The translations under genes were made by a program, and so were the position numbers. Shown in pieces: positions 1 through 10,465 of a DNA stretch of 64,000 nucleotides (position 1 is the stretch's first letter; the number at the start of each line of letters is the position of its first letter). The stretch is from positions 1 to 64,000 of the forward strand of contig PMZR01000006.1 of the NCBI GenBank assembly GCA_003170135.1. The letters run 5' to 3'. The DNA comes from Acidobacteriota bacterium. GTDB taxonomy: Bacteria > Acidobacteriota > Vicinamibacteria > Vicinamibacterales > Fen-181. The notes under the pieces are model-generated. The model made no database searches. It was not told the origin of the DNA and was given only the letters and a program-made list of their open reading frames with translations.

Positions 1-18
1 GGATGTGACAAAGTCGTA

Positions 19-1869
19 CTAGTCGCTGCCTTCCACGTTAATGGTGAGCTGGCGAGAGCCGCTGACGGCGTAGTCCATCTGGACTTCCCATTCGCCGAGC
101 GCCGCGTCGCGTAGCGGGATGAAACTGCCGCCGTTGCGGTCCCCTTCGAAGATGGCCAGCACCGAGGGCGGGAGGGCCGACAGATACTCGCCACCCACGA
201 CGCCCCCCGCATCCGCGGCGAGCAGCCGGATGTACATCGTGCTGTTCTTGTGCGCGTTGTTCAGCGCCCGGATCATCTGGCTGATGCCGCGCGGCTCGAG
301 CGGCTGGTGCAGCTCGCGCTGCTCCCACTGCGCCAGGCGCGAGCCGTCGGACACGAGGATCGACATCGGGCCGCTCGCGTTGGCGGGAATCGTCACGGGC
401 ACCGTCCGCACGATCTCCTCGCCACGGTAGGTCCGCAGCAGGATCTTCAGCGGGACGGTGTCGCCGGCCCGCGTCCGGACTGTGTCGAGCCACACGCGTT
501 CGACCTTGGCCGTGCGCGGCTGCTCGGTCGTCTTGATCGTCAGGTCCACGTGGTCGATTTCGATGGGCTCGAAGTCGTTCCCCAGCAGGAAAGCCATCGG
601 CGCGACGATGTAGGTGGCGGCCCCGACCGACGGCTGGTCGCCGGTGAAGATGTCCTCGAGCGTCACCGTGTCGTGTTTGCGCACGAACGCCTGGCCCTTG
701 ACGCTGTAGGTCATCGCGCCGAAATCGCGCTCGTAGGAGGACAGCGTGTTCAGGATCGACACGTAGGTGAGCAGCGGCGTGAACAGCTGGTCGTTCACGA
801 TCCGGTAGTGGAACTGCTTGGTCAGGCCGCGCTCGGTTTCGAGCGTCAGGTTCAACGGGATCGTGCGCGGCTGCCGGCCGAGCGTGCCCGCGATGGCGGT
901 CGAGCGATCCTGCGTGAACGTGCCGATGACGTCGCCGGTGGACGAGATCTTCGAGGACGACGACAGGCTGGGGAGCAGCGCATAGACGAACGCCCGCGTC
1001 ATCGGGAACTCGGTGGAGCCCAGGTTGTAGAACGGATGACCGAACGCGAACACCTCGTTCCCGTCCACTTCGGTCACGGTGCCCGTTGCACCGAGCGACA
1101 GATCGCCACCGATCAACTCCACGCCGACCGGGTCGCCCGGTCCTAGCGCCGCCGTCTCCATCTGGCCCGTGGCCGCCATCGTGCCGCCACTCATCGGGAG
1201 GAAGCCGACATCCTTGAACGCGCCGGCGATCGTGTCGGCCACCGACGACTGGAACCCCGACATCACCAACGGCGTCGCAATCGGCGACAGCATCGTGCCG
1301 ACGGCGCCTGCGCCGGCCGGGAGGCCAGCCGAGGGACCCAGCAGCTGCACGTCGTCGGGACGCCCGGCAAACGGGTGAGCCCAGGCAAATGCCGTGCGCA
1401 GGGCCGCTGCCAGGCCTTCGCGCGTGACGGGAAGCTGCAGCCTGGCCTGCGCCACCGCCTGGCGATGGGCGGGCAGCGCGGTCACGTCGCGCATCTCCGC
1501 AATCGGCGTGATGCCCGCGATCGGCTCCTTCGAGAACTGTCCCATCGAGTACGCGACGGCGCCGATCATGCGGTCGTCGATGTAGACCGGACTGCCGCTC
1601 ATGCCGGCGATGACGCCGGTATTGGCCAGCGGCCCGCCTTCCAGCCTCGCCAGGATCAGGTCGCGGCTCGGCCCGGCGACGTTGTGGAGCACCCCGAGGA
1701 TGTGCGCCTTGAACTCCTCGATCTTGGTGCCGTCAAAGACGGTGCGCCCGACGCCGACCATGCCCGGTCGGATCTCGTCAATCGGCATGTACCGGCTCGC
1801 CGCCGGAATCGAGATCGCCAGGCAGGCGACGAACGCGAAGATGGACGCGAAAAACCCGCGAAGATTCAT
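19..1869 (-). CDS. SpoIVB-type (S55) serine peptidase domain protein, exported
   Basis: About 616 aa. The N-terminus has a hydrophobic signal segment (residues about 5-25). Next comes a region typical of the SpoIVB/S55 family with 'IRPGMVGVGRTVFDG' and, near residue 90, 'GMSGSPVYI', which carries the family's candidate nucleophilic serine. A later 'FGHPFYNLG' block is also typical of acidobacterial S55-like exported proteins. Sporulation is not implied, since the domain occurs in non-spore-formers. The ORF can begin at GTG 1884 or ATG 1869. I chose the ATG because it puts the signal peptide at the extreme N-terminus, but neither has a strong Shine-Dalgarno. A TTGACC-18-TATAAA promoter lies upstream on this strand. 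The substrate cannot be told from sequence. Confidence 0.8.
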   Translation of the reverse strand: MNLRGFFASIFAFVACLAISIPAASRYMPIDEIRPGMVGVGRTVFDGTKIEEFKAHILGVLHNVAGPSRDLILARLEGGPLANTGVIAGMSGSPVYIDDRMIGAVAYSMGQFSKEPIAGITPIAEMRDVTALPAHRQAVAQARLQLPVTREGLAAALRTAFAWAHPFAGRPDDVQLLGPSAGLPAGAGAVGTMLSPIATPLVMSGFQSSVADTIAGAFKDVGFLPMSGGTMAATGQMETAALGPGDPVGVELIGGDLSLGATGTVTEVDGNEVFAFGHPFYNLGSTEFPMTRAFVYALLPSLSSSSKISSTGDVIGTFTQDRSTAIAGTLGRQPRTIPLNLTLETERGLTKQFHYRIVNDQLFTPLLTYVSILNTLSSYERDFGAMTYSVKGQAFVRKHDTVTLEDIFTGDQPSVGAATYIVAPMAFLLGNDFEPIEIDHVDLTIKTTEQPRTAKVERVWLDTVRTRAGDTVPLKILLRTYRGEEIVRTVPVTIPANASGPMSILVSDGSRLAQWEQRELHQPLEPRGISQMIRALNNAHKNSTMYIRLLAADAGGVVGGEYLSALPPSVLAIFEGDRNGGSFIPLRDAALGEWEVQMDYAVSGSRQLTINVEGSD

Positions 1870-1939
1870 GGAGAGGCTACTCACACCGATCCAAGAAGGA
1901 CGGCTTCCAAGGGTGGCAAATTGGTCTGGTCAGATCTCC

Positions 1940-1969
1940 TTTATAGCGAAAGAAGTGCTTGCGGGTCAA
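1940..1969 (-). promoter_or_regulatory. sigma70-type promoter of the S55 peptidase gene
   Basis: On the minus strand TTGACC (1969-1964) and TATAAA (1945-1940) are separated by 18 bp, a good housekeeping promoter match. It sits about 70 bp upstream of the ATG at 1869. It is divergent from the aromatic operon promoter, with only about 20 bp between the two -35 boxes. Confidence 0.6.
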
Positions 1970-1988
1970 GGAGAAAGGCGGTGTTCGC

Positions 1989-2018
1989 TTGACATCTCAG
2001 GCGCGTGTTTGGTATCGT
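1989..2018 (+). promoter_or_regulatory. sigma70-type promoter of the aromatic/trp supraoperon
   Basis: TTGACA (1989-1994), an 18-bp spacer, then TATCGT (2013-2018). The -35 is a perfect consensus. Predicted transcription start is near 2025, giving a leader of about 260 nt before aroDE that contains the Trp-rich leader ORF and the terminator. Confidence 0.7.
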
Positions 2019-2046
2019 CCGATTTCCTGTGACTGCAAATCAGAAC

Positions 2047-2181
2047 GTGGCCACTCGCACCCCGAGCCGACCTCTCGCGGACGGCGGATCCGTCCGGACG
2101 AGCGTGGCGCCGGTCGCAGCGGGCGTGCAGTATTGCGGGTATTGGTGGTATTGCAGCCATAGAAGGGGCGGAATGGCCTGA
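2047..2181 (+). CDS. Trp/Tyr-rich leader peptide of the aromatic supraoperon
   Basis: This reading frame is too short for the ORF track. It opens at GTG 2047, with in-frame GTG alternatives at 2104 and 2125, and stops at TGA 2179. Its core reads 'QYCGYWWYCSH': two adjacent Trp codons (2143-2148) inside three Tyr codons (2131, 2140, 2149). Such a run in a short ORF right before a terminator is the hallmark of ribosome-mediated attenuation (known for trpL). None of the three starts has a strong Shine-Dalgarno, so peptide length (18 to 44 aa) is uncertain. The Trp-Trp core and stop codon are the same in all versions. Confidence 0.7.
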   Translation: MATRTPSRPLADGGSVRTSVAPVAAGVQYCGYWWYCSHRRGGMA

Positions 2182-2216
2182 TCTCTGGACCAGGCAGCGA
2201 CCACAAAAGCCTCTTC
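2162..2216 (+). promoter_or_regulatory. Antiterminator pairing of the trp attenuator
   Basis: GAAGGGGC (2162-2169) is identical to the 3' arm of the downstream terminator (2230-2237). It can therefore pair, through 8 bp with one G-T wobble, with GCCTCTTC (2209-2216), the terminator's 5' arm. The first segment begins 13 nt after the second Trp codon. A ribosome stalled on the Trp codons would leave it free to form the antiterminator. A ribosome that reaches the stop codon at 2179 would cover it and let the terminator form. The pairing is read from sequence; the mechanism is inferred by analogy with trp attenuation. Confidence 0.65.
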
Positions 2217-2242
2217 AACCCAGCCGGTTGAAGGGGCTTTTT
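2205..2242 (+). terminator. Intrinsic terminator of the trp attenuator
   Basis: A 16-bp stem pairs AAAAGCCTCTTCAACC (2205-2220) with GGTTGAAGGGGCTTTT (2226-2241) with a single wobble and a 5-nt loop, and it ends in a run of T. It lies after the leader-peptide stop and before the first structural gene, so its job is most likely conditional termination rather than an operon end. Confidence 0.8.
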
Positions 2243-2287
2243 CATTTTCCGGGGTGTTTTGGCTGGCGAGGCGCCCGGGGGCCGCAG

Positions 2288-3706
2288 ATGGGCGATCGAC
2301 TGATCTGTCAGACGGTGACGGCGCGAACCACGGCGGAGCTTCGCGAGCGGCGCGACGCGGCTGCCGGGGTGGATCTGGTCGAACTGCGCCTGGACGGTGT
2401 GGCGGACCCCGACGCTCGCGGCGCCCTGGACGGGCGGCGGCTGCCGGCCATCGTCACGTGCCGGCCGGTTTGGGAGGGGGGCGCGTTCAGCGGGTCGGAA
2501 GAGGAGCGCCACCGCCTGCTCGAGCAGGCTGTCGAGGCCGGGGCCGAGTACGTTGACGTCGAATGGCGCGCCGGATTCCGCGACTCCCTGATTGGGCGCA
2601 CGTCCGGGGCCGGCCTGATCGTGTCGGTGCATGATTTTGCGGGCATCCCGGACGACCTGCTCTCGCTCCATCGCGCCATGCGGCAAACGGGCGCGAGTAT
2701 CTGCAAACTCGCCTTCACGGCCCGGCGGTTGACCGACGTGTTCGCTGCGGACGGGCTCGCCAAGGACGCCGGATCCCGGACTACCGGTCCCGGGCGGGTT
2801 GGGGGAACGGTCGTCATCGCGATGGGGACCGCAGGCATGGCAACGCGCGTGCTGCCCGGGCGGTTCCATTCCCAGTGGACGTATGCGGGCGACTGCGCGC
2901 CGGGCCAGATTCCTGCCGAGCGTCTGCTGACCGAGTTCCGCTTTCGCGAGATTACTCCCGCGACGGCCGTCTACGGCGTGGTCGGGTCGCGCAGCGGCGG
3001 CTCGCGGTCGCCGTCCTTGCACAACGCGGCGTTTCGCGCGGCGGGCGTCGACGCGGTCTACCTCCCCCTCGAGACCGCCGATTTCAGCGACTTCCTCGCA
3101 TTCGCCGATCGCCTGCCGCTGCTGGGCGCGAGCGTGACGATGCCGTTCAAGGAGGTCGCGATGGCGTGCGCCGCGGAGGTTGACGACATCGGCCGCGCGG
3201 TCGGCGCCGTGAACACGTTGCGCCGGGTGAGCGCGGGGTGGAGCGCCACCAACACGGACGTCGATGGCTTTCTCGATCCGATCCGTGACCTCCCGCTGCG
3301 TGGGCGGAGGGTCGCGATCATCGGCGCGGGCGGGGCAGCCAGGGCGGTCGCGGTCGCGGCCGGTCGGTGCGGCGCGCGCGTCTCCGTGTTCGGGCGGCAC
3401 CTGGGCCGCGCCCGTCTCGTCGCCGCTCTCGCGGACGGCGACGCGTTCGAGGGCGTGCCGGGTCGGGGCAGTTGGGATCTGCTCGTCAACGCGACGCCGG
3501 TCGGCGCCTCGCCCGACGTGGACCGGACACCGGTCGACGCGGAGCGGCTGGAGGGCGGGGTCGTCTACGACCTGGTCTACGACCCGCCGGTCACCCGGCT
3601 GATGCGCGAGGCCCGGGCCGCCGGATGCCGCACGGTCGGCGGTCTCGACATGCTGGTCGCGCAGGCGCAGCGCCAGAACGAGTGGTGGACTGGTGCCAGG
3701 TCGTGA
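2288..3706 (+). CDS. aroDE: Bifunctional 3-dehydroquinate dehydratase / shikimate dehydrogenase (AroD-AroE fusion)
   Basis: About 472 aa carrying two successive shikimate-pathway steps. Residues about 1-215 are a type I dehydroquinase: 'VSVHDF' gives the catalytic His and 'CKLAFTA' the Schiff-base Lys. Residues about 225-472 are shikimate dehydrogenase: 'VTMPFKE' holds the catalytic Lys, 'TNTDVDGF' the paired Asp and 'IGAGGAARAV' the NADP loop. The ORF track begins at 2228 inside the attenuator terminator. I prefer ATG 2288 because the dehydroquinase fold starts right there ('MGDRLICQT'). It is the first structural gene of the supraoperon. The AroD-AroE order is the one known from plants and chlamydiae. 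Confidence 0.92.
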   Translation: MGDRLICQTVTARTTAELRERRDAAAGVDLVELRLDGVADPDARGALDGRRLPAIVTCRPVWEGGAFSGSEEERHRLLEQAVEAGAEYVDVEWRAGFRDSLIGRTSGAGLIVSVHDFAGIPDDLLSLHRAMRQTGASICKLAFTARRLTDVFAADGLAKDAGSRTTGPGRVGGTVVIAMGTAGMATRVLPGRFHSQWTYAGDCAPGQIPAERLLTEFRFREITPATAVYGVVGSRSGGSRSPSLHNAAFRAAGVDAVYLPLETADFSDFLAFADRLPLLGASVTMPFKEVAMACAAEVDDIGRAVGAVNTLRRVSAGWSATNTDVDGFLDPIRDLPLRGRRVAIIGAGGAARAVAVAAGRCGARVSVFGRHLGRARLVAALADGDAFEGVPGRGSWDLLVNATPVGASPDVDRTPVDAERLEGGVVYDLVYDPPVTRLMREARAAGCRTVGGLDMLVAQAQRQNEWWTGARS

Positions 3707-3727
3707 AAGAAGTGGCAATTCAAGACC

Positions 3728-3755
3728 TGACCCCAAAACGGTGACCCCAAAACGG
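3728..3755 (+). repeat. Tandem 14-bp duplication before trpE
   Basis: TGACCCCAAAACGG occurs twice head to tail (3728-3741 and 3742-3755), and the next bases repeat TGACG. It lies in the 58-bp aroDE-trpE gap. The flanking CAATTCAAGACCTGACCCC resembles, from memory, an intergenic motif common near REP-associated transposases. No transposase gene is present here. Confidence 0.6.
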
Positions 3756-3764
3756 TGACGAGTA

Positions 3765-5839
<2,075 letters not shown>

Positions 5840-5864
5840 GGCCCACGGGAACAACGGGAGTGAC

Positions 5865-6884
5865 GTGTTCACCGGACTCTTCGAGAAGCTGACGCGGCGC
5901 GAGGACCTGACCGCGGACGAGGCCACCGCGGCGATGGGCGCCATCATGGAAGGGCGCGCGACGCCGGGCCAGGTCGCCGCCCTGCTGATGGGGCTGGCGA
6001 TGAAGGGCGAGCGGCCCGTGGAGATCGTCGGCCTGGCGCGCGCCATGCGCGAGCGCGCCGTCCCGTTCGCCAGGGATCCCGGTGAGGTGATGGATGTGTG
6101 CGGCACGGGAGGCGATCGCGCCGGCACCTTCAACATCTCGTCAGTGGCGGCCCTGGTGGTCTCGGCGGCGGGCGTGCGGGTCGCCAAGCACGGCAACCGG
6201 TCGGTGTCGAGCCGATGCGGAAGCGCCGACGTGTTCGAGGCGCTGGGCGTCCAGACGACGGCGCCGCCGGCGATGGCCGAGCGGTCGCTTCGCGACGCGG
6301 GAATCGCGTTTCTGTTCGCGCCGTCGTTCCACCCCTCGATGCGCCACGCGGCCGGCGTCAGGCGCGAGCTGGGCCTGCGCACGGCGTTCAACCTGCTCGG
6401 GCCGCTGACCAACCCGGCCCGTCCGCAACGCCAGCTCGTGGGTGTGCCGCGGCCGGAGCTGACCGAACTGCTCGCACGGGCGCTGGCGATGCTCGGCTCC
6501 GAGCGGGCGTGGGTGGTCCATGGGGCCGACGGCCTCGACGAGATCTCGACGGCCGGCTACACGAAGGTGTCGGAATGCCGGGACGGCGCGGTGAACACGT
6601 TCTACGTGCATCCCCTCGACGTCGGCCTGCCGAAGGCGGCGCGCGCGGCGCTCGTCGGTGGCGATGCCGCCGAGAATGCGGTCATGGTCCGCGACATCCT
6701 CGACGCGCAGCCGGGGCCGCGCCGCGACGTCGTCGTGCTGAACGCGGGAGCGGCCTTGCTCATCGCGGGGCGGGCGGGCGATCTTCGCGAAGGGATCGCC
6801 ATGGCCGCGGCGGCGTTGGACGACGGGCGAGCGGCCGCGACGCTCGAGGCGATGGTCCGGGCGTCGCACGCGACGGCGGATTGA
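5865..6884 (+). CDS. trpD: Anthranilate phosphoribosyltransferase
   Basis: About 339 aa. It transfers phosphoribose from PRPP to anthranilate. 'CGTGGDRAGTFNISS' is the PRPP-binding motif, and 'KHGNRSVSSRCGSADVFEALG' (quoted in part by the family as the anthranilate site) and 'LLGPLTNP' follow. The open frame allows GTG 5823, inside trpG. I chose GTG 5865 because it has GGGAG just upstream and gives the usual start 'FTGLFEKL'. trpG, trpD and trpC are separate genes here, not fused. A heptamer array separates trpD from trpC. Confidence 0.94.
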   Translation: MFTGLFEKLTRREDLTADEATAAMGAIMEGRATPGQVAALLMGLAMKGERPVEIVGLARAMRERAVPFARDPGEVMDVCGTGGDRAGTFNISSVAALVVSAAGVRVAKHGNRSVSSRCGSADVFEALGVQTTAPPAMAERSLRDAGIAFLFAPSFHPSMRHAAGVRRELGLRTAFNLLGPLTNPARPQRQLVGVPRPELTELLARALAMLGSERAWVVHGADGLDEISTAGYTKVSECRDGAVNTFYVHPLDVGLPKAARAALVGGDAAENAVMVRDILDAQPGPRRDVVVLNAGAALLIAGRAGDLREGIAMAAAALDDGRAAATLEAMVRASHATAD

Positions 6885-6916
6885 ACATCAAGCGGAGCGA
6901 GCTTGGGGCGCAGAGC

Positions 6917-6951
6917 GGACTCCGGACACCGGACTCCGGACTCCGGACACC
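6917..6951 (+). repeat. Heptamer array A (GGACWCC x5)
   Basis: Five perfect-phase 7-bp units: GGACTCC, GGACACC, GGACTCC, GGACTCC, GGACACC. It sits in the 77-bp gap between trpD and trpC. The same unit recurs in array I at 62980 and, as its reverse complement, in arrays C and G. Confidence 0.9.
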
Positions 6952-6961
6952 GTGAACCACC

Positions 6962-7750
6962 ATGTCCAGTGACCTTCTCGATCGGATCGTTTCGGCGACG
7001 CGGGTGACGCTCGAGGAGCGGCGGCAGACGCGGCCGTTCGCCCAGGTCGAGCGAGACGCCGCCCGGTGCACGCCGCGGTCCGCCGAGTTTCGCGCGGCGC
7101 TCGGGCGCACCGGGACCGTCAACGTGATCGCGGAGTGCAAGCGCCGATCGCCGCTCAAGGGCTTGCTGTGCGCCGACTACGCTGTCGTCGATCTCGCGCG
7201 CTCGTACGAAGCCGCCGGCGCGGCCGCCATCTCGGTCTTGACGGAGCCGTCGTTTTTCGACGGCGCCCTGGCGCATCTGGCCGACGTGCGCGCGGAGGTC
7301 GGCTTGCCGCTCCTTCGCAAGGACTTCATCGTCGACGAGTACCAGATCGCGGAGACGCGCGCGGCGGGTGCCGATGCCATTCTTCTCATCGTCGCGATTC
7401 TCGGAACGCGCACGGAAGCGTTCCTGAGGAAGGCGGAAGACGCGGGTTTGGCCGCACTGGTCGAGGTGCACGACGAGGCGGACCTGCACGTGGCGCGCGA
7501 CGCGGGCGCGTCCATCGTCGGCGTCAACAGCCGCGATCTGCGGACGATGACCGTGAGGCCCGAGACGTGTGGTGAACTGGCGGCTCGCATGCCACCGAAC
7601 GTCACGGCGGTGGCGGAAAGCGGCATTCGTACAGCGGACGATCTTGGGCGACTGCGGGCGCTCGGCTACTCGGCCTTCCTGGTCGGCGAGCGCCTCGTGC
7701 GCGCCGCCGACCCTGGCCAGGCGTTGCGGGAACTGACGGTATGCACGTAA
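6962..7750 (+). CDS. trpC: Indole-3-glycerol-phosphate synthase
   Basis: 262 aa, a (beta/alpha)8 enzyme that closes the indole ring. Family blocks: 'VIAECKRRSPLKG' (catalytic Lys), 'LTEPSFFDG', 'LLRKDFIVDEYQI' (second catalytic Lys), 'GVNSRDLRTM' and 'AESGIRTADD'. ATG 6962 follows array A. The end overlaps trpF by 10 bp in a different frame, so the two are probably co-translated. Confidence 0.95.
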   Translation: MSSDLLDRIVSATRVTLEERRQTRPFAQVERDAARCTPRSAEFRAALGRTGTVNVIAECKRRSPLKGLLCADYAVVDLARSYEAAGAAAISVLTEPSFFDGALAHLADVRAEVGLPLLRKDFIVDEYQIAETRAAGADAILLIVAILGTRTEAFLRKAEDAGLAALVEVHDEADLHVARDAGASIVGVNSRDLRTMTVRPETCGELAARMPPNVTAVAESGIRTADDLGRLRALGYSAFLVGERLVRAADPGQALRELTVCT

Positions 7751-8367
7751 AGATCTGCGGCATCACCCGCGCGGACGATGCGCAGCTGGCCGCCGAGCTC
7801 GGCGCCACGGCCCTGGGATTTGTCCTCTGGCCCGGCAGCCCGCGCGAGGTCGATCCGTTCCGTGCCCGGACCATCGTCCGGCATCTGCCGCCGCTCGTGT
7901 CGGTGGTCGGCGTGTTCGTCGATCAGCCGATCGAGTACGTGCGGCGCGTCGCGCGCCTGGTGCCGCTCGACGCGGTGCAGCTCCATGGCGGCGAATCGGC
8001 CGATTACTGCCGGAACGCCGGCTTGCGCGTGATCAAGGCCGTCGGCGTCGGGGGAACGGCGGCCGAGGAGATCGACCGGCTGCCTTGCGACGTGGTGATC
8101 CTGCTCGATGCCTGCGACCCGGTGCAGCATGGCGGCACCGGCCGTGCGATCGATTGGACGGCAGCCGCGCGCATCGCGCGGCAGCGGCCGACGATTCTCG
8201 CCGGCGGCCTGCGTGCCGAGAACGTCGCGGAGGCCGTCAGGCGTGTGCGCCCGTTCGGCATCGATGTGTCATCGGGTGTCGAAGCGAGGCCGGGGGTGAA
8301 AGATCCGAACCGGCTGCGCGATTTCTTCCGGGCGTTGCGCGATTGCGACGGCGGCTGGGGCACGTAG
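7741..8367 (+). CDS. trpF: Phosphoribosylanthranilate isomerase
   Basis: 208 aa. It performs the Amadori rearrangement of phosphoribosylanthranilate. The start 'MHVKICGIT' includes the catalytic Cys. 'LGFVLWPGSPR', 'VQLHGGES', 'LLDA' and 'ILAGGLRAENV' follow, and 'GIDVSSGVE' is the phosphate-binding end. Length is typical. ATG 7741 lies inside the last codons of trpC. Confidence 0.95.
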   Translation: MHVKICGITRADDAQLAAELGATALGFVLWPGSPREVDPFRARTIVRHLPPLVSVVGVFVDQPIEYVRRVARLVPLDAVQLHGGESADYCRNAGLRVIKAVGVGGTAAEEIDRLPCDVVILLDACDPVQHGGTGRAIDWTAAARIARQRPTILAGGLRAENVAEAVRRVRPFGIDVSSGVEARPGVKDPNRLRDFFRALRDCDGGWGT

Positions 8368-8385
8368 GGCAAACCGCAAGACGAG

Positions 8386-9663
8386 GTGGCGATGAAGGCA
8401 GCGATTGAGTTCGGCCGCCGTGATCCGGATGCGCGCGGCTACTACGGCGTTTACGGCGGGCGGTTCGTGCCCGAGACACTGATGGCGCCGGTCGAGGAGC
8501 TCGAGACGGCGTATTTCGCGGCCCGCCAGGATGAGGCGTTCGGGCGCGAGCTCGACGGGTTGCTTCGCGACTATGCGGGCCGGCCGACGCCGCTGTTCGA
8601 GGCGACGCGGCTGTCGGCGCACGCGGGCGGCGCGCGGATCTTTCTCAAGCGCGAAGACCTCGCGCACACCGGCGCCCACAAGATCAACAACGCGCTCGGA
8701 CAGGCGCTGCTCGCCCGGCGAATGGGGAAGCGGCGCGTCATTGCCGAGACCGGTGCCGGACAACACGGCGTCGCCACCGCCACCGCCTGTGCGCTCCTCG
8801 ACCTGCAATGCGAGGTCTACATGGGCGCCTCCGACATGGAACGCCAGGCCCTGAACGTCGTCCGGATGCAGATGCTCGGGGCGACGGTGCGGCGGGTGGA
8901 CGGCGGATCGCGAACGCTCAAGGACGCGATCAACGAAGCCCTGCGCGACTGGGTTGCCAATGTCGGGGACACCTACTATCTGCTGGGGTCCGTGCTCGGT
9001 CCGCATCCGTACCCGCTGATGGTCCGCGAGTTCCAATCGGTGATCGGACTCGAAGCGCGGGACCAGTTCCTTCGGAAGACCGGGCGGCTGCCCGACATCG
9101 TGGTTGCGTGCGTTGGCGGCGGCAGCAACGCCCTGGGGATCTTCGATGCGTTCGTCGGCGACCGCGACGTTCGACTGACCGGCGTCGAGGCCGGCGGGGA
9201 AGGCATCAGGCCCGGCTGCCATGCCGCGCGTTTTGCGGGCGGGACGCTGGGGGTGCTGCAGGGGACGCGTACCTACGTGCTGCAGGATGAGGCGGGGAAC
9301 ATCGAACAGACACATTCGATTTCCGCGGGGCTCGACTATGCGGCGGTCGGGCCCGAGCACGCATGGCTGCGCGATCTCGGCCGTGCGGAGTATGCGTGGG
9401 TCTCGGACGCCGAGGCCGTCGAGGCGTTTCATCTGCTCGCCCGCCTCGAGGGGATTCTGCCTGCGCTCGAGTCGGCGCACGCCATCGCCCTTGGCCATCG
9501 CCTGGCGGCTCGGATGGATCGGCATCAACTGGTCCTCGTCAACCTGTCTGGGCGTGGCGACAAAGACGTGCAGGCGCTCGCGGCGATGCCGCACGCCGGC
9601 GAGACGGGCGATCGGACCACGTCGCGGCGCGGCCAGCCGCGCGATTTCGCGGAGGAACGCTGA
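8386..9663 (+). CDS. trpB: Tryptophan synthase beta chain
   Basis: 425 aa PLP enzyme joining indole and serine. '[13 protein letters not shown]' contains the PLP lysine (about residue 99). '[10 protein letters not shown]' and 'CVGGGSNA' (phosphate loop) are intact, as is 'SISAGLDY'. This is the TrpB1 type that works with TrpA. GTG 8386 and ATG 8392 are both possible; an AGGTGG run overlaps this point. The C-terminus runs about 20 residues past the family end. That tail carries the GGAGGA used as Shine-Dalgarno for trpA. Confidence 0.95.
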   Translation: MAMKAAIEFGRRDPDARGYYGVYGGRFVPETLMAPVEELETAYFAARQDEAFGRELDGLLRDYAGRPTPLFEATRLSAHAGGARIFLKREDLAHTGAHKINNALGQALLARRMGKRRVIAETGAGQHGVATATACALLDLQCEVYMGASDMERQALNVVRMQMLGATVRRVDGGSRTLKDAINEALRDWVANVGDTYYLLGSVLGPHPYPLMVREFQSVIGLEARDQFLRKTGRLPDIVVACVGGGSNALGIFDAFVGDRDVRLTGVEAGGEGIRPGCHAARFAGGTLGVLQGTRTYVLQDEAGNIEQTHSISAGLDYAAVGPEHAWLRDLGRAEYAWVSDAEAVEAFHLLARLEGILPALESAHAIALGHRLAARMDRHQLVLVNLSGRGDKDVQALAAMPHAGETGDRTTSRRGQPRDFAEER

Positions 9664-9664
9664 C

Positions 9665-10465
9665 GTGTCACGCCTCGAGTCCACGTTCGGCCGGCTCAGA
9701 GCCGACCATCGCACGGGCCTGGTGACCTATGTCACGGCCGGCGATCCCGACCTCCAACGGTCCGCCGAGATCCTGCTGGCGCTCGATGCGGCAGGTGTCG
9801 ATGTCCTGGAGGTCGGCGTGCCGTTCTCCGACCCGGTGGCCGACGGCCCGGTCATCCAGCGAGCGTCGGAGCGGGCGCTCCGGCAGGGGATGACGCTCGT
9901 AGGCGTGCTCCAGATGATTGCGGACCTGCGCGCGAAGCTGGCGGCGCCGGTCGTTCTCTTCAGTTACGTGAACCCGATCCTGCGCATGGGAGTCGATCCG
10001 TTTGCGCGCGCGGCGGCCGCGGCGGGCGTCGATGGCGTGCTGGCGCTGGACCTGCCGGCCGACGAGGCCGGTGAGCTGCGTGACCGTCTGGGCGAGGAGG
10101 GGGTGGACACGATCTTCGTGCTCAGCCCGACGAGCACCGTGGGGCGGATTGCGCGGGCCGCCGCCCTCGGTCGCGGCTTCCTGTACGGCGTCTCGCGCCT
10201 GGGCGTCACCGGCGCCCGCGCGCAGCTCGCGGAGGCGGCGCGGCCCCTGGTGGAACGGATCCGGGCGGTGAGCGCGTTGCCCGTGGCGGTTGGCTTCGGC
10301 GTCTCGCGGCCCGAGCACGTCCGCGAGATTGGCACGTTCGCGGACGCCGCCGTGGTCGGAAGCGCGCTGGTCAGCGTGGTCGAGGAAGCAGCCGGGCGCG
10401 ACGATCTGGCAGCCCGCGTGTCGGAGCGGGCGCGATGGTTGATGGGGTCGGCGGTCAACGGTTAA
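9665..10465 (+). CDS. trpA: Tryptophan synthase alpha chain
   Basis: 266 aa TIM barrel producing indole from indole-3-glycerol phosphate. 'LEVGVPFSDPVADGPVIQ' includes the catalytic Glu and Asp region, and 'GVSRLGVTG' and 'VAVGFGVSRPEHV' bind phosphate. The track start is far upstream. GTG 9665 follows the trpB stop by 1 bp and has GAGGAA eight bases before it. The last codons and the TAA stop lie inside heptamer array B, so the C-terminal residues come from the repeat. Confidence 0.94.
   Translation: MSRLESTFGRLRADHRTGLVTYVTAGDPDLQRSAEILLALDAAGVDVLEVGVPFSDPVADGPVIQRASERALRQGMTLVGVLQMIADLRAKLAAPVVLFSYVNPILRMGVDPFARAAAAAGVDGVLALDLPADEAGELRDRLGEEGVDTIFVLSPTSTVGRIARAAALGRGFLYGVSRLGVTGARAQLAEAARPLVERIRAVSALPVAVGFGVSRPEHVREIGTFADAAVVGSALVSVVEEAAGRDDLAARVSERARWLMGSAVNG

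Noticed and set aside
2228-2287. N-terminal 20 residues of the track's aroDE ORF
   Set aside because: They are translated from the 3' arm and T-run of the attenuator terminator. The dehydroquinase domain begins at ATG 2288.
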